Positions 17,027 to 27,154 of a stretch of 64,000 bases of DNA are shown piece after piece. Origin of the DNA: Vibrio gangliei. Its GTDB lineage: Bacteria; Pseudomonadota; Gammaproteobacteria; Enterobacterales; Vibrionaceae. The position numbers were made by a program, and so were the translations under genes. The number at the start of each line of letters is the position of its first letter. Position 1 is the stretch's first letter. The stretch is taken from the NCBI RefSeq assembly GCF_026001925.1, contig NZ_AP021869.1:1426001-1490000 (forward strand), read 5' to 3'. The notes beneath the pieces are model-generated. The model was not told the DNA's origin. It did no database searches and was given only the letters and a program-made list of their open reading frames with translations.

Positions 17027-19087
17027 TTATTTCAATTCAAGGTTTGATGGCTGCTCAGGCGGAACATCATCATCGTGCTCTTCCATATTCCAAGGAAGAA
17101 TACCCGGTGAAATATGAATGAAGTGCAGATAACGCTCAAACTGATTCAAAATATCATTAATGATGTCTTGCTGTTCATAGTTGTATACGTCATAAGCCTG
17201 TCCACCACGGCGTAAGAACACTTCAGCGCGATAGTAGTACTCGTCTTCAGGCTCTTCACCCTCAGAAGCAAACTCTGGCATCTCATAACCACGTAAGCGA
17301 ATCTCATAGATGAACTCAACTTGGCCTTCTTTGAACACTTCAAAGTGGGCGCGGCAAAGCTCTTCATCAAACGTCACTTCCGCTTCCCAGTCTTGCGCCT
17401 CAAGCTCTTGCTCTACTTTACGCATACTTTCCAGTGCTGTGACCTGAATAAATTTCTCAACATCACTACGCGCTGGGAAATCAACTAAGTTAGCAAGGCG
17501 TTTTTTCCACATGCCTTTGCCTGATGGCCCAGCCGTATTTTGCTGAGTTTGCATATATTGCTGCTGACTACTTTCATGGTGCCCTTCAATTCGTAAGGCT
17601 TTGATCATGCCAACCATGGCAATCAACATAATAATGGCAAATGGCAACGCACTGACCACACTCGCGGTTTGCAATGCACCTAAACCACCCGCTAATAACA
17701 GCACTGAAGCAACAATACCTTCGGTCGCAACCCAGAACGTACGTTGCCAAGCTGGTGTTTCTTGTACCCCACCAGAAGCAAGTGAATCAATAACCAAAGA
17801 ACCGGAGTCAGAAGATGTCACAAAGAAAGTAATGATCAGAACAACGGTCACAAATGAAATGATCGATGTCATCGGTAAACGTTCAAACAATTTAAACAGA
17901 GCGATGGCGTTGTTTTCTTGTACTTCTTGAATAATGTGATGGTAGCCATCCATCATGATCATGTGCAACGCGGTATCACCGAACACAGAGAACCAAAGGA
18001 AGGTAAAGATCGTTGGAACGACCATCACACCCACAACGAATTGACGAATGGTACGGCCACGGCTGATCTTAGCAATAAATAGCCCCACAAATGGCGCCCA
18101 AGCAATCGTCCAACCAAAAATGAACAAGGTCCAGTTACCAATCCAATCACTTGATGTATATGCTTGCAGGTTAAAGGTACGCTCAACTATGTTACTTAAA
18201 TAGTTACCTGTATTTTGCATGAAGGTATTTAAGATAAATAACGTTGGACCAGCGACAAACACAAACAGCATTAATAATACGGCTAAACCAATATTGAGTA
18301 GCGAGAGGTTTTTCACCCCTTTGTCCATACCTGCGAGTACTGATGCAAGTGCACATAAAGTAATCAAGGTAATGGCAATAATTTGAACTGTGCTGTTAAT
18401 TGGGATTTCAGGCCATAAGTAATGCAAGCCGGTATTAATTTGGGTTACAGATAGACCAAGCGTAGTCGCAATACCAAACAAGGTGCCTAAAATGGCAAAC
18501 ACATCAACAGCATGGCCAATTGGACCATGAATTTTTTCACCAATTAGAGGATACAACGTCGAACGCATCGAGAGCGGTAAGCCATGACGGAACGCAAAGT
18601 AAGCGAGAGCAAGGCCCACTAAGCCATAAATCGCCCAGATATGAAAGCCCCAGTGGAAGAAGGCAATTTGCATCGCTTGACGTGCCGCATCCACCGTTTC
18701 CGCTGCACCCGTTGGTGGCGACGCATAATGAAGCACAGGCTCTGCTACCCCAAAGAAGAGTAACGCAATTCCGTAACCGGCTGAAAATAGCATCGCAAAC
18801 CATTCTGTAAAACTGTATTCAGGCTCAGCATGATCTGGCCCGAGCTTAATCTCACCCCATTTACTGACAGCGACACAAACGATAAACACTAAGAATATCG
18901 CAACGGCAAGCATGTAAAACCAACCGAAATTCGTTGTCACTTGTGAAAGTAAATCAGAAAAGAAAACCCCAGCTTTTTCAGGGTTTAAGATGGTGCCTAT
19001 GACGAGAAGTGTAATAACGATAACGGCAGGGATAAAAACAGGAACTAAAACGGTGGATGACCTTTTCGAGGTCGATGAAACATCCAT
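17027..19087 (-). CDS. betT: BCCT-family choline/betaine transporter, BetT-like
   Basis: A 686-residue transporter with 12 helices of the betaine-choline-carnitine family that imports choline or glycine betaine for osmoprotection. Family signatures are GYGIALLFFGVAEP, FHWGFHIWAIYG and the TM8 stretch WTIAWAPFVGLFIAKISRGRTI. A C-terminal cytoplasmic domain of about 170 residues, rich in acidic residues, is the extended osmosensing tail of BetT-type proteins. AAGGAGAAGCTCAT gives a clear ribosome binding site. No betIBA genes are adjacent, so the exact substrate is inferred. Confidence 0.92.
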   Translation of the reverse strand: MDVSSTSKRSSTVLVPVFIPAVIVITLLVIGTILNPEKAGVFFSDLLSQVTTNFGWFYMLAVAIFLVFIVCVAVSKWGEIKLGPDHAEPEYSFTEWFAMLFSAGYGIALLFFGVAEPVLHYASPPTGAAETVDAARQAMQIAFFHWGFHIWAIYGLVGLALAYFAFRHGLPLSMRSTLYPLIGEKIHGPIGHAVDVFAILGTLFGIATTLGLSVTQINTGLHYLWPEIPINSTVQIIAITLITLCALASVLAGMDKGVKNLSLLNIGLAVLLMLFVFVAGPTLFILNTFMQNTGNYLSNIVERTFNLQAYTSSDWIGNWTLFIFGWTIAWAPFVGLFIAKISRGRTIRQFVVGVMVVPTIFTFLWFSVFGDTALHMIMMDGYHHIIQEVQENNAIALFKLFERLPMTSIISFVTVVLIITFFVTSSDSGSLVIDSLASGGVQETPAWQRTFWVATEGIVASVLLLAGGLGALQTASVVSALPFAIIMLIAMVGMIKALRIEGHHESSQQQYMQTQQNTAGPSGKGMWKKRLANLVDFPARSDVEKFIQVTALESMRKVEQELEAQDWEAEVTFDEELCRAHFEVFKEGQVEFIYEIRLRGYEMPEFASEGEEPEDEYYYRAEVFLRRGGQAYDVYNYEQQDIINDILNQFERYLHFIHISPGILPWNMEEHDDDVPPEQPSNLELK

Positions 19088-19328
19088 ATGAGCTTCTCCT
19101 TACTGGATTAAAATTATCACCAATCGATGAAAATGCGTTAATTTCAATTAGCTATAAAAAAACACAACTCCATCAATGTAGTAACGTTTAACTAAGAATA
19201 CAAAGCCCACCCAACAATATCCACAATATGTTAACGGAATGTCAGCATTTACACCTCAAGCGAACAAAATTACTGCTATCCGTTTAAAATATAAGCAATG
19301 CATGAGTAGGTTGATATAAAAACCAAAT

Positions 19329-19347
19329 GCTTAAGCTTAAGCTTAAG
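19329..19347. repeat. Short tandem hexamer (GCTTAA)3
   Basis: Three perfect copies of GCTTAA plus G lie in the 283-bp gap between betT and tag, about 25 bp after the tag stop. Each unit is close to palindromic (CTTAAG). I see no gene or clear regulator site in the rest of this gap. Confidence 0.8.
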
Positions 19348-19370
19348 CCCTTATCATTCACCATGCTCGC

Positions 19371-19952
19371 TTAATTGCTTTCAGCGTTGTAACATTTTTC
19401 AAAGCAAGGGCAATCAACGACATGATCATTCACCATTCCGACCGCCTGCATAAAGGCATAACAAATGGTCTCACCCATAAATTTAAAACCGCGCTTTTTT
19501 AAAAACTTACTCATGGCTTTCGATTCTTCACTCACTGCCGGAATATCAGCCATACTTTGACGCTTTGGCTGTTGCGGCTTTCCATCAACAAATTGCCAAA
19601 GGGCCGCGCTTAATGAGCCAAACTCTTCCTGTAACTCAATCGCCGCTCGCGCATTAGAGAAAACCGACGCAATTTTGCCTTTATGTTTCACCACATCATA
19701 GTTTTCAATGATATAAGGCACCCTGTCTTCGTCGTATTGAGCCAGTGTTTGTATCTCAAAGTTTGCAAAAGCGGCACGGTACCCTTCTCGCTTATTTAAA
19801 ATCGTGCGCCAGCTCAAGCCTGCTTGCGCCCCTTCAAGACAAATGAACTCGAACAAGACTTTGTCATCGTAAACAGGCATGCCCCACTCTTTATCATGGT
19901 ACTCGCGTTCATTGTCATGTTTCATTGCCCAGCCACAAGTGGTATCAGTCAT
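19371..19952 (-). CDS. tag: DNA-3-methyladenine glycosylase I
   Basis: Tag removes 3-methyladenine from alkylated DNA. The 193-residue protein shows CGWAMKHDNEREYHDKEWG at its start, AGLSWRTILNKREGYRAAFANF (substrate pocket) and the C-terminal zinc-ligand region (MVNDHVVDCPC), all typical. The frame is open to 19988, but ATG 19952 (MTDTTCGW) has ATAGGAAC just upstream and the normal N-terminus. Monocistronic. Confidence 0.95.
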   Translation of the reverse strand: MTDTTCGWAMKHDNEREYHDKEWGMPVYDDKVLFEFICLEGAQAGLSWRTILNKREGYRAAFANFEIQTLAQYDEDRVPYIIENYDVVKHKGKIASVFSNARAAIELQEEFGSLSAALWQFVDGKPQQPKRQSMADIPAVSEESKAMSKFLKKRGFKFMGETICYAFMQAVGMVNDHVVDCPCFEKCYNAESN

Positions 19953-20082
19953 GTTCCTATTCCCAATAAAAAAACCTCTGTACAGCATAACTGAAACAGA
20001 GGCATTGAATTCAAATTAATTTTGAGACAGTTGACCTAGTGTCTGTTGCCCTTTCGTGGCTGACTTTCTTTCGTGGCTGACT

Positions 20083-20484
20083 TTAAAGTCGGCTGAACTC
20101 TTTATCCACTTTGTAGGCATCTGAAGTCACGTATGCTTCCATATTGCGTAATTTGCCATCAATTTGGGCATACTCTTTATTGAGGTCGGCCAGCAACTCA
20201 GATGGCAATTGACCCGTTTGCCACGGCTTGCTTTTGATGGTGTGGTCAAAATCAAATTGATCAGCGGCCACTAAATCATCAGGGCGTTTTTCAAGCATCA
20301 ACCACAAGCCAACATAAGCAAACAGAACGAGAATGCCGCCGCCGAGTAGAAAGGCGGAAACCACGATAATACGTACCCACCACACTTCCATACCAAAATA
20401 TCGGCCTAATCCAGCACAAACACCGGCCAATTTGCCATTTTGAGGCTCACGATACAGTGCATTTCGATTGATTCCATTAGCCAT
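20083..20484 (-). CDS. pspC: Phage shock protein C
   Basis: A membrane-bound member of the Psp envelope-stress system. The 133-residue protein has the PspC domain at its N-terminus (GKLAGVCAGLGRYFGMEVWWVRI) with a membrane segment at about 40-62, then a cytoplasmic/periplasmic tail. ATG 20484 is preceded by TTGGAGG within the pspB coding end, and the genes overlap by 8 bp. With PspB it relays envelope stress to free PspF from PspA. Confidence 0.94.
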   Translation of the reverse strand: MANGINRNALYREPQNGKLAGVCAGLGRYFGMEVWWVRIIVVSAFLLGGGILVLFAYVGLWLMLEKRPDDLVAADQFDFDHTIKSKPWQTGQLPSELLADLNKEYAQIDGKLRNMEAYVTSDAYKVDKEFSRL

Positions 20485-20707
20485 GGCGGTTCCTCCAATT
20501 TGGAGACTCTGCATCGAGGATCTTTTCTAAGGTTTTCACTCGCTGCTGCACATCTTCTGCTTTTTCCGCTAAAGCCTTCAGTTGTCCAAGTTCTTCACTT
20601 GATAGCCCATGCGCCACTTTGCGCTTACTACGGTAGTGCAGTAACAGCCACAATGGCGCGACGAAAATCAAAAAGACAATCAGTGGTGCGACAAATAACG
20701 TACTCAT
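20477..20707 (-). CDS. pspB: Phage shock protein B
   Basis: A 76-residue inner-membrane protein with one N-terminal helix (TLFVAPLIVFLIFVAPLWLLLHY) and a cytoplasmic coiled coil containing LSSEELGQLKALAEKAEDVQQRV, the classic PspB form. ATG 20707 is preferred over the upstream TTG because AGGAG lies 6 bp before it. It sits between pspA and pspC in the standard operon. Confidence 0.94.
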   Translation of the reverse strand: MSTLFVAPLIVFLIFVAPLWLLLHYRSKRKVAHGLSSEELGQLKALAEKAEDVQQRVKTLEKILDAESPNWRNRHG

Positions 20708-20728
20708 TAACAACTCCTAATCATGAGA

Positions 20729-21397
20729 TTACTGTTTATCCTGCAAAGATTCTTTCAGTTTTGCTAGCTCTTTTTCAATCTCATCATCGGCTTGGAGTTC
20801 AGCAAACTCTTGATTCAGATCTTTGGCTTTTTCACCTATATCATAGCTGTCTGCTTCCGCTTCAAGCTCAGTAATCTTACGTTCATACTGCTCGAATTTA
20901 GACATAGCTTCTTCTGTTTTCCCAGTATGAAGCTGCTTTTTAATATCACGACGATGGGTAGCAGACTGACGGCGCATCGCAATAGACTGCTGTTTAGCAC
21001 GTGTTTCAGTGATTTTAGTTTCAAGCTTACTAACTTCACTGGCGAGCTTTTCAATTGACTCTTCCAGTAAGGTTTTTTCATTGCGTAAGTTTTTTAACTG
21101 TTCTTCCGCTTTTTGCTTTTCAATTAAGGCTGCACGCGCTAAATCTTCACGCTGCTTTTGAATGGCGAGCGATGCTTTCGCTTTCCAATCTTCTACTTGT
21201 TCTTCAAGAAATTCGATTTTACGAGTAATGTCTTTATTGTCAGCTAAAGCTTTCGCTGAATGAGTACGGACTTCAACCAGCGTGTCTTCCATTTCCTGAA
21301 TAATTAAGCGAATCATCTTTTCAGGATCTTCTGCTTTATCGAGTAATGAGCTGATATTTGAGTTAACGATATCGGCAAAACGAGAAAAAATACCCAT
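20729..21397 (-). CDS. pspA: Phage shock protein A
   Basis: This 222-residue peripheral membrane effector of the Psp response is almost wholly coiled coil. The N-terminal amphipathic segment GIFSRFADIVNSNISSLLDKAEDPEKMIRLIIQEME is the family hallmark. PspA both inhibits PspF and forms scaffolds that protect damaged membranes. First gene of the pspABC operon, preceded by a likely sigma-54 promoter in the gap to the divergent pspF. Confidence 0.96.
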   Translation of the reverse strand: MGIFSRFADIVNSNISSLLDKAEDPEKMIRLIIQEMEDTLVEVRTHSAKALADNKDITRKIEFLEEQVEDWKAKASLAIQKQREDLARAALIEKQKAEEQLKNLRNEKTLLEESIEKLASEVSKLETKITETRAKQQSIAMRRQSATHRRDIKKQLHTGKTEEAMSKFEQYERKITELEAEADSYDIGEKAKDLNQEFAELQADDEIEKELAKLKESLQDKQ

Positions 21398-21450
21398 GTT
21401 ATGTTCCCCTTTAATGATGTCACAGTCGTATTTCAGTTAACTTATGATAT

Positions 21451-21465
21451 TCACAAAGCATGCCA
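21451..21465 (-). promoter_or_regulatory. Probable sigma-54 (-24/-12) promoter of pspABC
   Basis: On the minus strand the sequence TGGCATGCTTTGTGA has the -24 TGGCA block and a -12 region with TG at the right spacing. It resembles the E. coli pspA promoter (TGGCACGC...TTGT). It lies about 55 bp upstream of the pspA start, and the remaining space toward pspF would hold PspF activator sites. Confidence 0.7.
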
Positions 21466-21579
21466 AATCATAAGTCATTGTTATTTAATGCAGTAATGTC
21501 TAGCAACGACTTACCTCTTGCATTTAATTAAACAATTTGACTAACTATTGGTAAATTTAACCACATGGTGTGAGCTTTT

Positions 21580-22638
21580 ATGAAAACGCAAAATATCATT
21601 GGCCAATCCGCTGCCTTTTTAGCTGCATTAGACAAAACGTCTCAGTTGGCGGCCATAGAGCGCCCAATCTTAATTATTGGTGAACGCGGAACTGGTAAAG
21701 AGTTAATAGCCCAGCGATTGCATTACCTTTCTAAGCGCTGGCAATATCCACTGGTTAGCCTCAACTGCTCAGCCTTGAATGAAGGTGTGATTGATTCTGA
21801 ATTATTCGGACATGAATCGGGCGCATTTACCGGCTCAAAAGGCCAGCATAAAGGCCGCTTTGAACGTGCAGAAAATGGCACTCTGTTTTTAGATGAACTC
21901 GCCACCACACCATTTTCCGTGCAAGAAAAGCTATTGCGCGTGATTGAATATGGCGAATACGAGCGCGTCGGAGGAAGCAAGACACTACAAAGTAATGTGC
22001 GAGTAATTTGTGCAACCAATGCCAACTTGCCTGAAATGGCAGCCCAAGGGCAATTCAGAGCTGATTTACTCGACCGACTGGCCTTTGATGTCATTCACCT
22101 ACCGCCTCTAAGAGAGCGCCATGAAGACATTCCATTGTTAGCCGAACACTATGCGATTCAAATGTGTCAAGAGTTGGGTTTACCACTGTTTACTGGTTTC
22201 AGTACTCGTGCTGAACAAGCATTACTTGATTACCCGTGGCCCGGCAATGTGCGTGAATTAAAAAATGTGGTAGAACGAGCGGTATATCGTCACGGAACCA
22301 AAGCAGGAAAAATCACTAACATTGAATTTGACCCATTTAAACAATCGCCAATGTCGGAAAGCTCGAGACAAACGACAACAGACAAACACATCAATGCCAA
22401 CCCTACTCAACAGTCGACAAGTGACAACGTCACCAAGATTCAACTTAACCAACCAAGCTTTGGTCTTCCTATTGAATACAAAGATTGGCAACAACAGCAA
22501 GATATTCAACTTCTTAAGCAAAGCTTAAAGCAAGCGAAATACCATCAGCGGAATGCAGCGAAATTGCTCGGCTTGAGCTACCATCAATTTAGAGGCATGT
22601 TAAGAAAATACGACATGATCGGCAAAGAGCAGCAATAA
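21580..22638 (+). CDS. pspF: Phage shock operon transcriptional activator PspF
   Basis: A 352-residue sigma-54 enhancer-binding protein. It has no receiver domain; the AAA+ domain starts at once, with Walker A GERGTGKE at 34-41, the sigma-54 contact loop GAFTGS at 81-86 and a DNA-binding Fis-like helix-turn-helix at the C-terminus (NAAKLLGLSYHQFRGMLRKY). Divergent from pspABC, the usual layout. It is held inactive by PspA until envelope stress. It ends 26 bp before sapA, as in enterics. Confidence 0.96.
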   Translation: MKTQNIIGQSAAFLAALDKTSQLAAIERPILIIGERGTGKELIAQRLHYLSKRWQYPLVSLNCSALNEGVIDSELFGHESGAFTGSKGQHKGRFERAENGTLFLDELATTPFSVQEKLLRVIEYGEYERVGGSKTLQSNVRVICATNANLPEMAAQGQFRADLLDRLAFDVIHLPPLRERHEDIPLLAEHYAIQMCQELGLPLFTGFSTRAEQALLDYPWPGNVRELKNVVERAVYRHGTKAGKITNIEFDPFKQSPMSESSRQTTTDKHINANPTQQSTSDNVTKIQLNQPSFGLPIEYKDWQQQQDIQLLKQSLKQAKYHQRNAAKLLGLSYHQFRGMLRKYDMIGKEQQ

Positions 22639-22664
22639 GTAATCATAGAGCCAAGGAAGTGGGT

Positions 22665-24287
22665 ATGTTCAAAACACGTTGCCAAATCTTCACTCTACTG
22701 CTGACCCTGGTGACTCTGGTTGGTTGTAAAGAGTCACCACAAACCCGTGAGGTTAGACAAACTGGCTTCGTGTATTGCGGTACCACTCATCCTATTTTTC
22801 TTAATCCTCAACTCTCAGACAGTGGAGATAATATAAAATCGATTGGGCCACAACTCTTTGATTCTTTGCTGGTTCTTGATCCTCAAACTTTTGAGCCCCT
22901 GCCTCACCTTGCTACCCGCTGGCAAGTCAGTGCAGATAAAACCGTATATACCTTTACCTTACGAGAAGATGTTCAATTCCAACATACGGCCTGGTTTACA
23001 CCAACACGCGCTCTAAACGCACACGACGTGGTATTCAGCTTTAACCGCATACTCGATTCAGAAAACCCTTATCATTACGTCAATGGTGGGCGCTATCCAT
23101 GGTTTGAAAGTATTGGTTTCCAACATCTCATTCATTCCGTTAAAGCTATCGACGACACTCATGTTCAATTTACTCTAAATCACCCGGATAACACTTTTTT
23201 AGCGAATATTTCGACCGTATTTGCCGCCATTCACTCTCAAGAATACGCTCACCAATTAGCGGCTAAAGATGAAAAAGACAACATCGACTCCAACCCCGTA
23301 GGGACTGGCCCTTTTCAATTAAGTAGTAGTGACCACAGTGAGTTGGTGCGATTATCTCGTCATGACGGTTATTGGAATGGCACGCCCAAAATGGCTCAAG
23401 TGGTATTTGATTTCTCCCACCGAGGCACGGGTAACTTGGCCAAGCTATTAACTCACGAATGTGACGTCATGGCCGATCCGATGACCAGCCAGCTTTCGCT
23501 TATTAATAATAATGCACAAATTAAATCCAATATCAGTAAAGCCATGAATGTGGCATTTTTATCTCTGAACACTCAACATTATGCCCTTACCGATATTCGA
23601 GTTCGCCATGCACTGAGCTACGCGATTAACCGACAAAACATCATAGATGCGGTGTATTTTGGCCAAGGTTACATTGCTTCTTCATTATTACCTGAAGATT
23701 CATGGGCATATCAAGACAATCAGCTTCAAATTCGTTATGATCCGCAGTACGCTAAAGCATTGTTGCAACAAGCGGGTTACAGTGATGGACTTTCGCTCAC
23801 GATGTGGGTGCCATTAGCGGCTCAATCGTATAATCCGAGCCCAAATAAAACCGCAGAATTAATACAATCTGATTTAGCCAAAATTGGCATCAAACTGTCG
23901 ATATTTAAAGAGCATTTCGTACGCCGGCATGTGTTGTTACAACAGCCAAATACCGATTTAATTTTAACCGGTTGGGCGGCGAATACTGGTGAACCCGACA
24001 GTTTATTAAGGCCACAGTTGTCATGTGAAGCGCAACGCGCCAGTTTAAATGTGGCGATGTGGTGTGACCCTGACTTTGATTTTTTGTTGACGTTAGCCCG
24101 TGAAAGCGAGCAAACTCGTCACCGTTTAAATTTGTATCATCAAGCACAAACTATGCTGACACAACAATTACCGATTATTCCCATTGCGCATGGTGTGCAA
24201 TATCAAGTCCATGACAGTTCATTGAGTGGATTTGTGCTAAACCCTTTTAATTCAGGTAGTTTTGAGAACGTTGTAAGGGAAAAATAA
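22665..24287 (+). CDS. sapA: Peptide ABC transporter substrate-binding lipoprotein SapA
   Basis: The 540-residue solute-binding protein of the SBP-5 family has a lipobox (LVGC) at its N-terminus and the family segments QVSADKTVYTFTLREDVQF, ALNAHDVVFSFNRI and VRHALSYAINRQNIIDAVYFGQG. In pathogens Sap systems handle antimicrobial peptides and haem. GTG at 22659 is possible, but ATG 22665 is better placed behind AAGGAAG. The stop overlaps the start of sapB. Confidence 0.9.
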   Translation: MFKTRCQIFTLLLTLVTLVGCKESPQTREVRQTGFVYCGTTHPIFLNPQLSDSGDNIKSIGPQLFDSLLVLDPQTFEPLPHLATRWQVSADKTVYTFTLREDVQFQHTAWFTPTRALNAHDVVFSFNRILDSENPYHYVNGGRYPWFESIGFQHLIHSVKAIDDTHVQFTLNHPDNTFLANISTVFAAIHSQEYAHQLAAKDEKDNIDSNPVGTGPFQLSSSDHSELVRLSRHDGYWNGTPKMAQVVFDFSHRGTGNLAKLLTHECDVMADPMTSQLSLINNNAQIKSNISKAMNVAFLSLNTQHYALTDIRVRHALSYAINRQNIIDAVYFGQGYIASSLLPEDSWAYQDNQLQIRYDPQYAKALLQQAGYSDGLSLTMWVPLAAQSYNPSPNKTAELIQSDLAKIGIKLSIFKEHFVRRHVLLQQPNTDLILTGWAANTGEPDSLLRPQLSCEAQRASLNVAMWCDPDFDFLLTLARESEQTRHRLNLYHQAQTMLTQQLPIIPIAHGVQYQVHDSSLSGFVLNPFNSGSFENVVREK

Positions 24288-25249
24288 TGCTGGTTTATAC
24301 CCTGCGCCGCATCAATTTATTCATCATTACTTTGTTAATTTTGACGCTCATTGGATATAGCATTTTACGTTTAGATCCTCTTTCTCCATGGGCCATTCAA
24401 GATTTCGTTCAAGGTTGGATGACGTATTTAAGCCAATTATCTCAGCTTAATCTGGGTATAAATTTGCACGGTGAGCCTGTTATTGACGAAATTAAGCTCG
24501 TATTTCCAGCCACACTTGAACTGTGCTTTTTCGCGATGATTTTCTCACTCATCATTGGTATTCCAATCGGAACCATTGCGGGTATGCGTCAAGGCAAAAT
24601 CGTCGATACCTTTATTTCCTTTACTTCCATGGTTGGCTACTCCATTCCAATCTTTTGGATTGCGCTGATGATGATCATGTTCTTCTCGCTTAATCTTGGC
24701 GTGACGCCTGTATCGGGCCGCCACGATTTATTGCTTGAAGTACCTTACATCACAGGCTTTGCCACCATTGATGCGTTTTTGACTGAACAATCTAACCGGA
24801 TCGAGCTCATTCACAGCGTCGCGCTTCACCTTTTACTACCATGCTTAGTGCTTGCACTGGCACCGACAACCGAAGTAATTCGCTTGATGCGTTCATCTGT
24901 AGCGGAAGTAAGAAAGCAAAATTATATTCGAGCCGCACGTATTCGCGGTTTATCCACTTATGAAATCATCTTCCAACATGTGTTGCGTAACGCGATTCCG
25001 CCGATCATTCCAAAAGTCGGCGTTCAACTGTCGACTATGCTGACCTACGCCATTATTACTGAGTCCATTTTTAACTGGCCGGGTATTGGCCGTTGGTTGC
25101 TGGATGCTTTAGCAAATAAAGACTTTGTGTCTATTCAGGCAGGCGTAATGACAGTGGCAACCTTTGTCTTAATCGTCAATATTCTCTCTGATCTCATCGG
25201 TGCGATGGTGAATCCGTTAGTAAGGAAGCAGTGGTATGCTGTCAAATAA
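24287..25249 (+). CDS. sapB: Sap ABC transporter permease SapB
   Basis: A 320-residue inner-membrane permease with six or so helices. The cytoplasmic EAA loop is visible as YIRAARIRGLSTYEIIFQHVLRNAIPPII. DppB/OppB-like organisation. It overlaps sapA by one base and sapC by 14 bases. E. coli SapBCDF has been linked to putrescine export; whether that holds here is unknown. Confidence 0.93.
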   Translation: MLVYTLRRINLFIITLLILTLIGYSILRLDPLSPWAIQDFVQGWMTYLSQLSQLNLGINLHGEPVIDEIKLVFPATLELCFFAMIFSLIIGIPIGTIAGMRQGKIVDTFISFTSMVGYSIPIFWIALMMIMFFSLNLGVTPVSGRHDLLLEVPYITGFATIDAFLTEQSNRIELIHSVALHLLLPCLVLALAPTTEVIRLMRSSVAEVRKQNYIRAARIRGLSTYEIIFQHVLRNAIPPIIPKVGVQLSTMLTYAIITESIFNWPGIGRWLLDALANKDFVSIQAGVMTVATFVLIVNILSDLIGAMVNPLVRKQWYAVK

Positions 25250-26123
25250 CATTTATCAAGAAGACCGCATTCCGGGTCAATTTGAACGTTTTTGGCGTAG
25301 CTATAGAGCCAATGGTCTCGCTATGTTTGGCTTATGGTGCTTCATTGGCCTAATTTTAATGACCTTGTTTGCTCAATGGATTGCCCCACACGATCCTCTG
25401 TTACAAACCACCACTCGACTACAACCGCCCTCTTGGCACCATGACGGCAGTGTCGACTATTTCCTCGGCACTGATGATATTGGCCGCGATATACTTTCAC
25501 GCTTAATCATTGGTAGCCAATTAACCTTTGGATCTGGCATGGTAATTATGCTGATTGCCACCTTGATTGGTTGCACCATAGGTATTTTTGCCGGCATGAC
25601 CAAAGGAATGTTATCCAGTACCTTGAATCACCTTCTCGATACCGTTATGTCAATTCCATCGATTTTATTAGCAATTATCTTCGTTGCTTTTCTAGGCACT
25701 GGCGAATTTAACATTCTATTAGCGATTTGTTTGTCTTTGATCCCAAGATTTATTCGTTCGGTCTATATCGCCGTAAGTGCTGAAATGGAAAAAGACTACA
25801 ACATCGCGGCTCGACTGGATGGGGCGAATAATTTCCAATTGTTATGGAGTTCGATCTTACCGAACTTATCTACCGTCATCACATCAGAAATGACCATTGC
25901 CGCCTCAATGGCAATTTTAGACATCAGCGCACTGGGTTTCTTAGAGCTCGGTGCTCAATCGCCTTCACCAGAATGGGGAACCATGTTGGGTGATTCTGTA
26001 GACTTGATTTATCTTGCGCCATGGACAGTAACCTTACCTGGTGTTTTCATTATGTTTTCTGTCATCATTATCAACTTGGTTGGTGAAGGTGTTCGTCACT
26101 CTCTCAGTGCGGGGACAGAATAA
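25236..26123 (+). CDS. sapC: Sap ABC transporter permease SapC
   Basis: A 295-residue partner permease of SapB, OppC/DppC-like: an N-terminal helix, then the [16 protein letters not shown] segment typical of OppC-type proteins, and the EAA loop [23 protein letters not shown]. Its stop overlaps the start of sapD by one base (ATAATG). Confidence 0.93.
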   Translation: MLSNNIYQEDRIPGQFERFWRSYRANGLAMFGLWCFIGLILMTLFAQWIAPHDPLLQTTTRLQPPSWHHDGSVDYFLGTDDIGRDILSRLIIGSQLTFGSGMVIMLIATLIGCTIGIFAGMTKGMLSSTLNHLLDTVMSIPSILLAIIFVAFLGTGEFNILLAICLSLIPRFIRSVYIAVSAEMEKDYNIAARLDGANNFQLLWSSILPNLSTVITSEMTIAASMAILDISALGFLELGAQSPSPEWGTMLGDSVDLIYLAPWTVTLPGVFIMFSVIIINLVGEGVRHSLSAGTE

Positions 26124-27154
26124 TGCCATTACTCGATATCCGAAACTTAACCATCGAAATCGAAACACCTCACGGCACCGTAAAAGCGGTAGACCGCATG
26201 AGTTTGACTCTAAATGAAGGTGAAATTCGTGGTCTTGTAGGCGAATCTGGCTCTGGAAAAAGCCTTGTGGCCAAAGCAATCGTGGGCTTGACTAAAGACA
26301 CTTGGAATGTATCAGCGGATAGAATGCGTTTAGGCAATATCGATTTATTGCAACTGACTCCGAAAGAGCGTCGCCGTGTCATTGCCCGCGATATTGCGGT
26401 GATATTCCAAGAACCAAGTAGCTGTTTAGATCCATCGGAACAAATTGGTCACCAACTGCGTGAATCGATTCCATCTTCCTCTTTTGAAGGTAAATGGTGG
26501 CAACGTTGGCATTGGCGCCATAAACATGCCAAAGCCTTACTGCATAAAGTCGGTATTAAAGATCATCGCCAAGTCATGAATTGCTACCCGTATGAATTGA
26601 CCGACGGCCAATGCCAGAAAATCATGATTGCGATGGCGATTGCGTCAAAACCTAAGTTATTAATCGCCGATGAGCCCACCAACGACCTCGACCCTATTAC
26701 GCAGTCTCAAATTTTGCGTCTGCTGAGTCGTTTGAATCAGGTGAATAACACCACCATTATGTTGATCGGTCACGACCTGACGACCATCACCCAATGGGCG
26801 ACACGCATTACCGTAATGTATTGTGGTCAATCGGTCGAATCGGCCAGCACCAAACATATCTTAGATGAGCCTAAGCACCCGTACACCGTGGCACTGCTAC
26901 ATGCCATGCCAGACTTTAATGATTGGATCCCACATAAAAGCCGACTGCCATCGCTACCCGGATCAATTCCACCATTACAGCATCTACCGATTGGTTGCCG
27001 CTTAGGCCCACGTTGCCCTTATGCACAAACACAATGTGTCAACGTGCCAGTACGTCGTCGCATCAAAAATCATAAGTTTAGTTGTCACTTCCCGCTGAAT
27101 ATGGAAAAACGCTCAACGGTTGAAAAGAAAGTGAAATTGGAGAAACAGATATGA
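26123..27154 (+). CDS. sapD: Sap ABC transporter ATP-binding protein SapD
   Basis: A 343-residue ATPase: Walker A GESGSGKS at 40-47, a degenerate signature LTDGQCQK instead of LSGGQ (typical of SapD) and Walker [11 protein letters not shown]. The C-terminal oligopeptide-transporter extension with cysteines ([15 protein letters not shown]) is also present. It overlaps sapF by four bases (ATGA). Confidence 0.94.
   Translation: MPLLDIRNLTIEIETPHGTVKAVDRMSLTLNEGEIRGLVGESGSGKSLVAKAIVGLTKDTWNVSADRMRLGNIDLLQLTPKERRRVIARDIAVIFQEPSSCLDPSEQIGHQLRESIPSSSFEGKWWQRWHWRHKHAKALLHKVGIKDHRQVMNCYPYELTDGQCQKIMIAMAIASKPKLLIADEPTNDLDPITQSQILRLLSRLNQVNNTTIMLIGHDLTTITQWATRITVMYCGQSVESASTKHILDEPKHPYTVALLHAMPDFNDWIPHKSRLPSLPGSIPPLQHLPIGCRLGPRCPYAQTQCVNVPVRRRIKNHKFSCHFPLNMEKRSTVEKKVKLEKQI

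Noticed and set aside
16866..17117. Possible 83-residue gene on the + strand between the recombinase-like gene and betT
   Set aside because: Low-complexity basic protein with no family resemblance; it overlaps the palindrome, the betT terminator and the betT 3' end in antisense.
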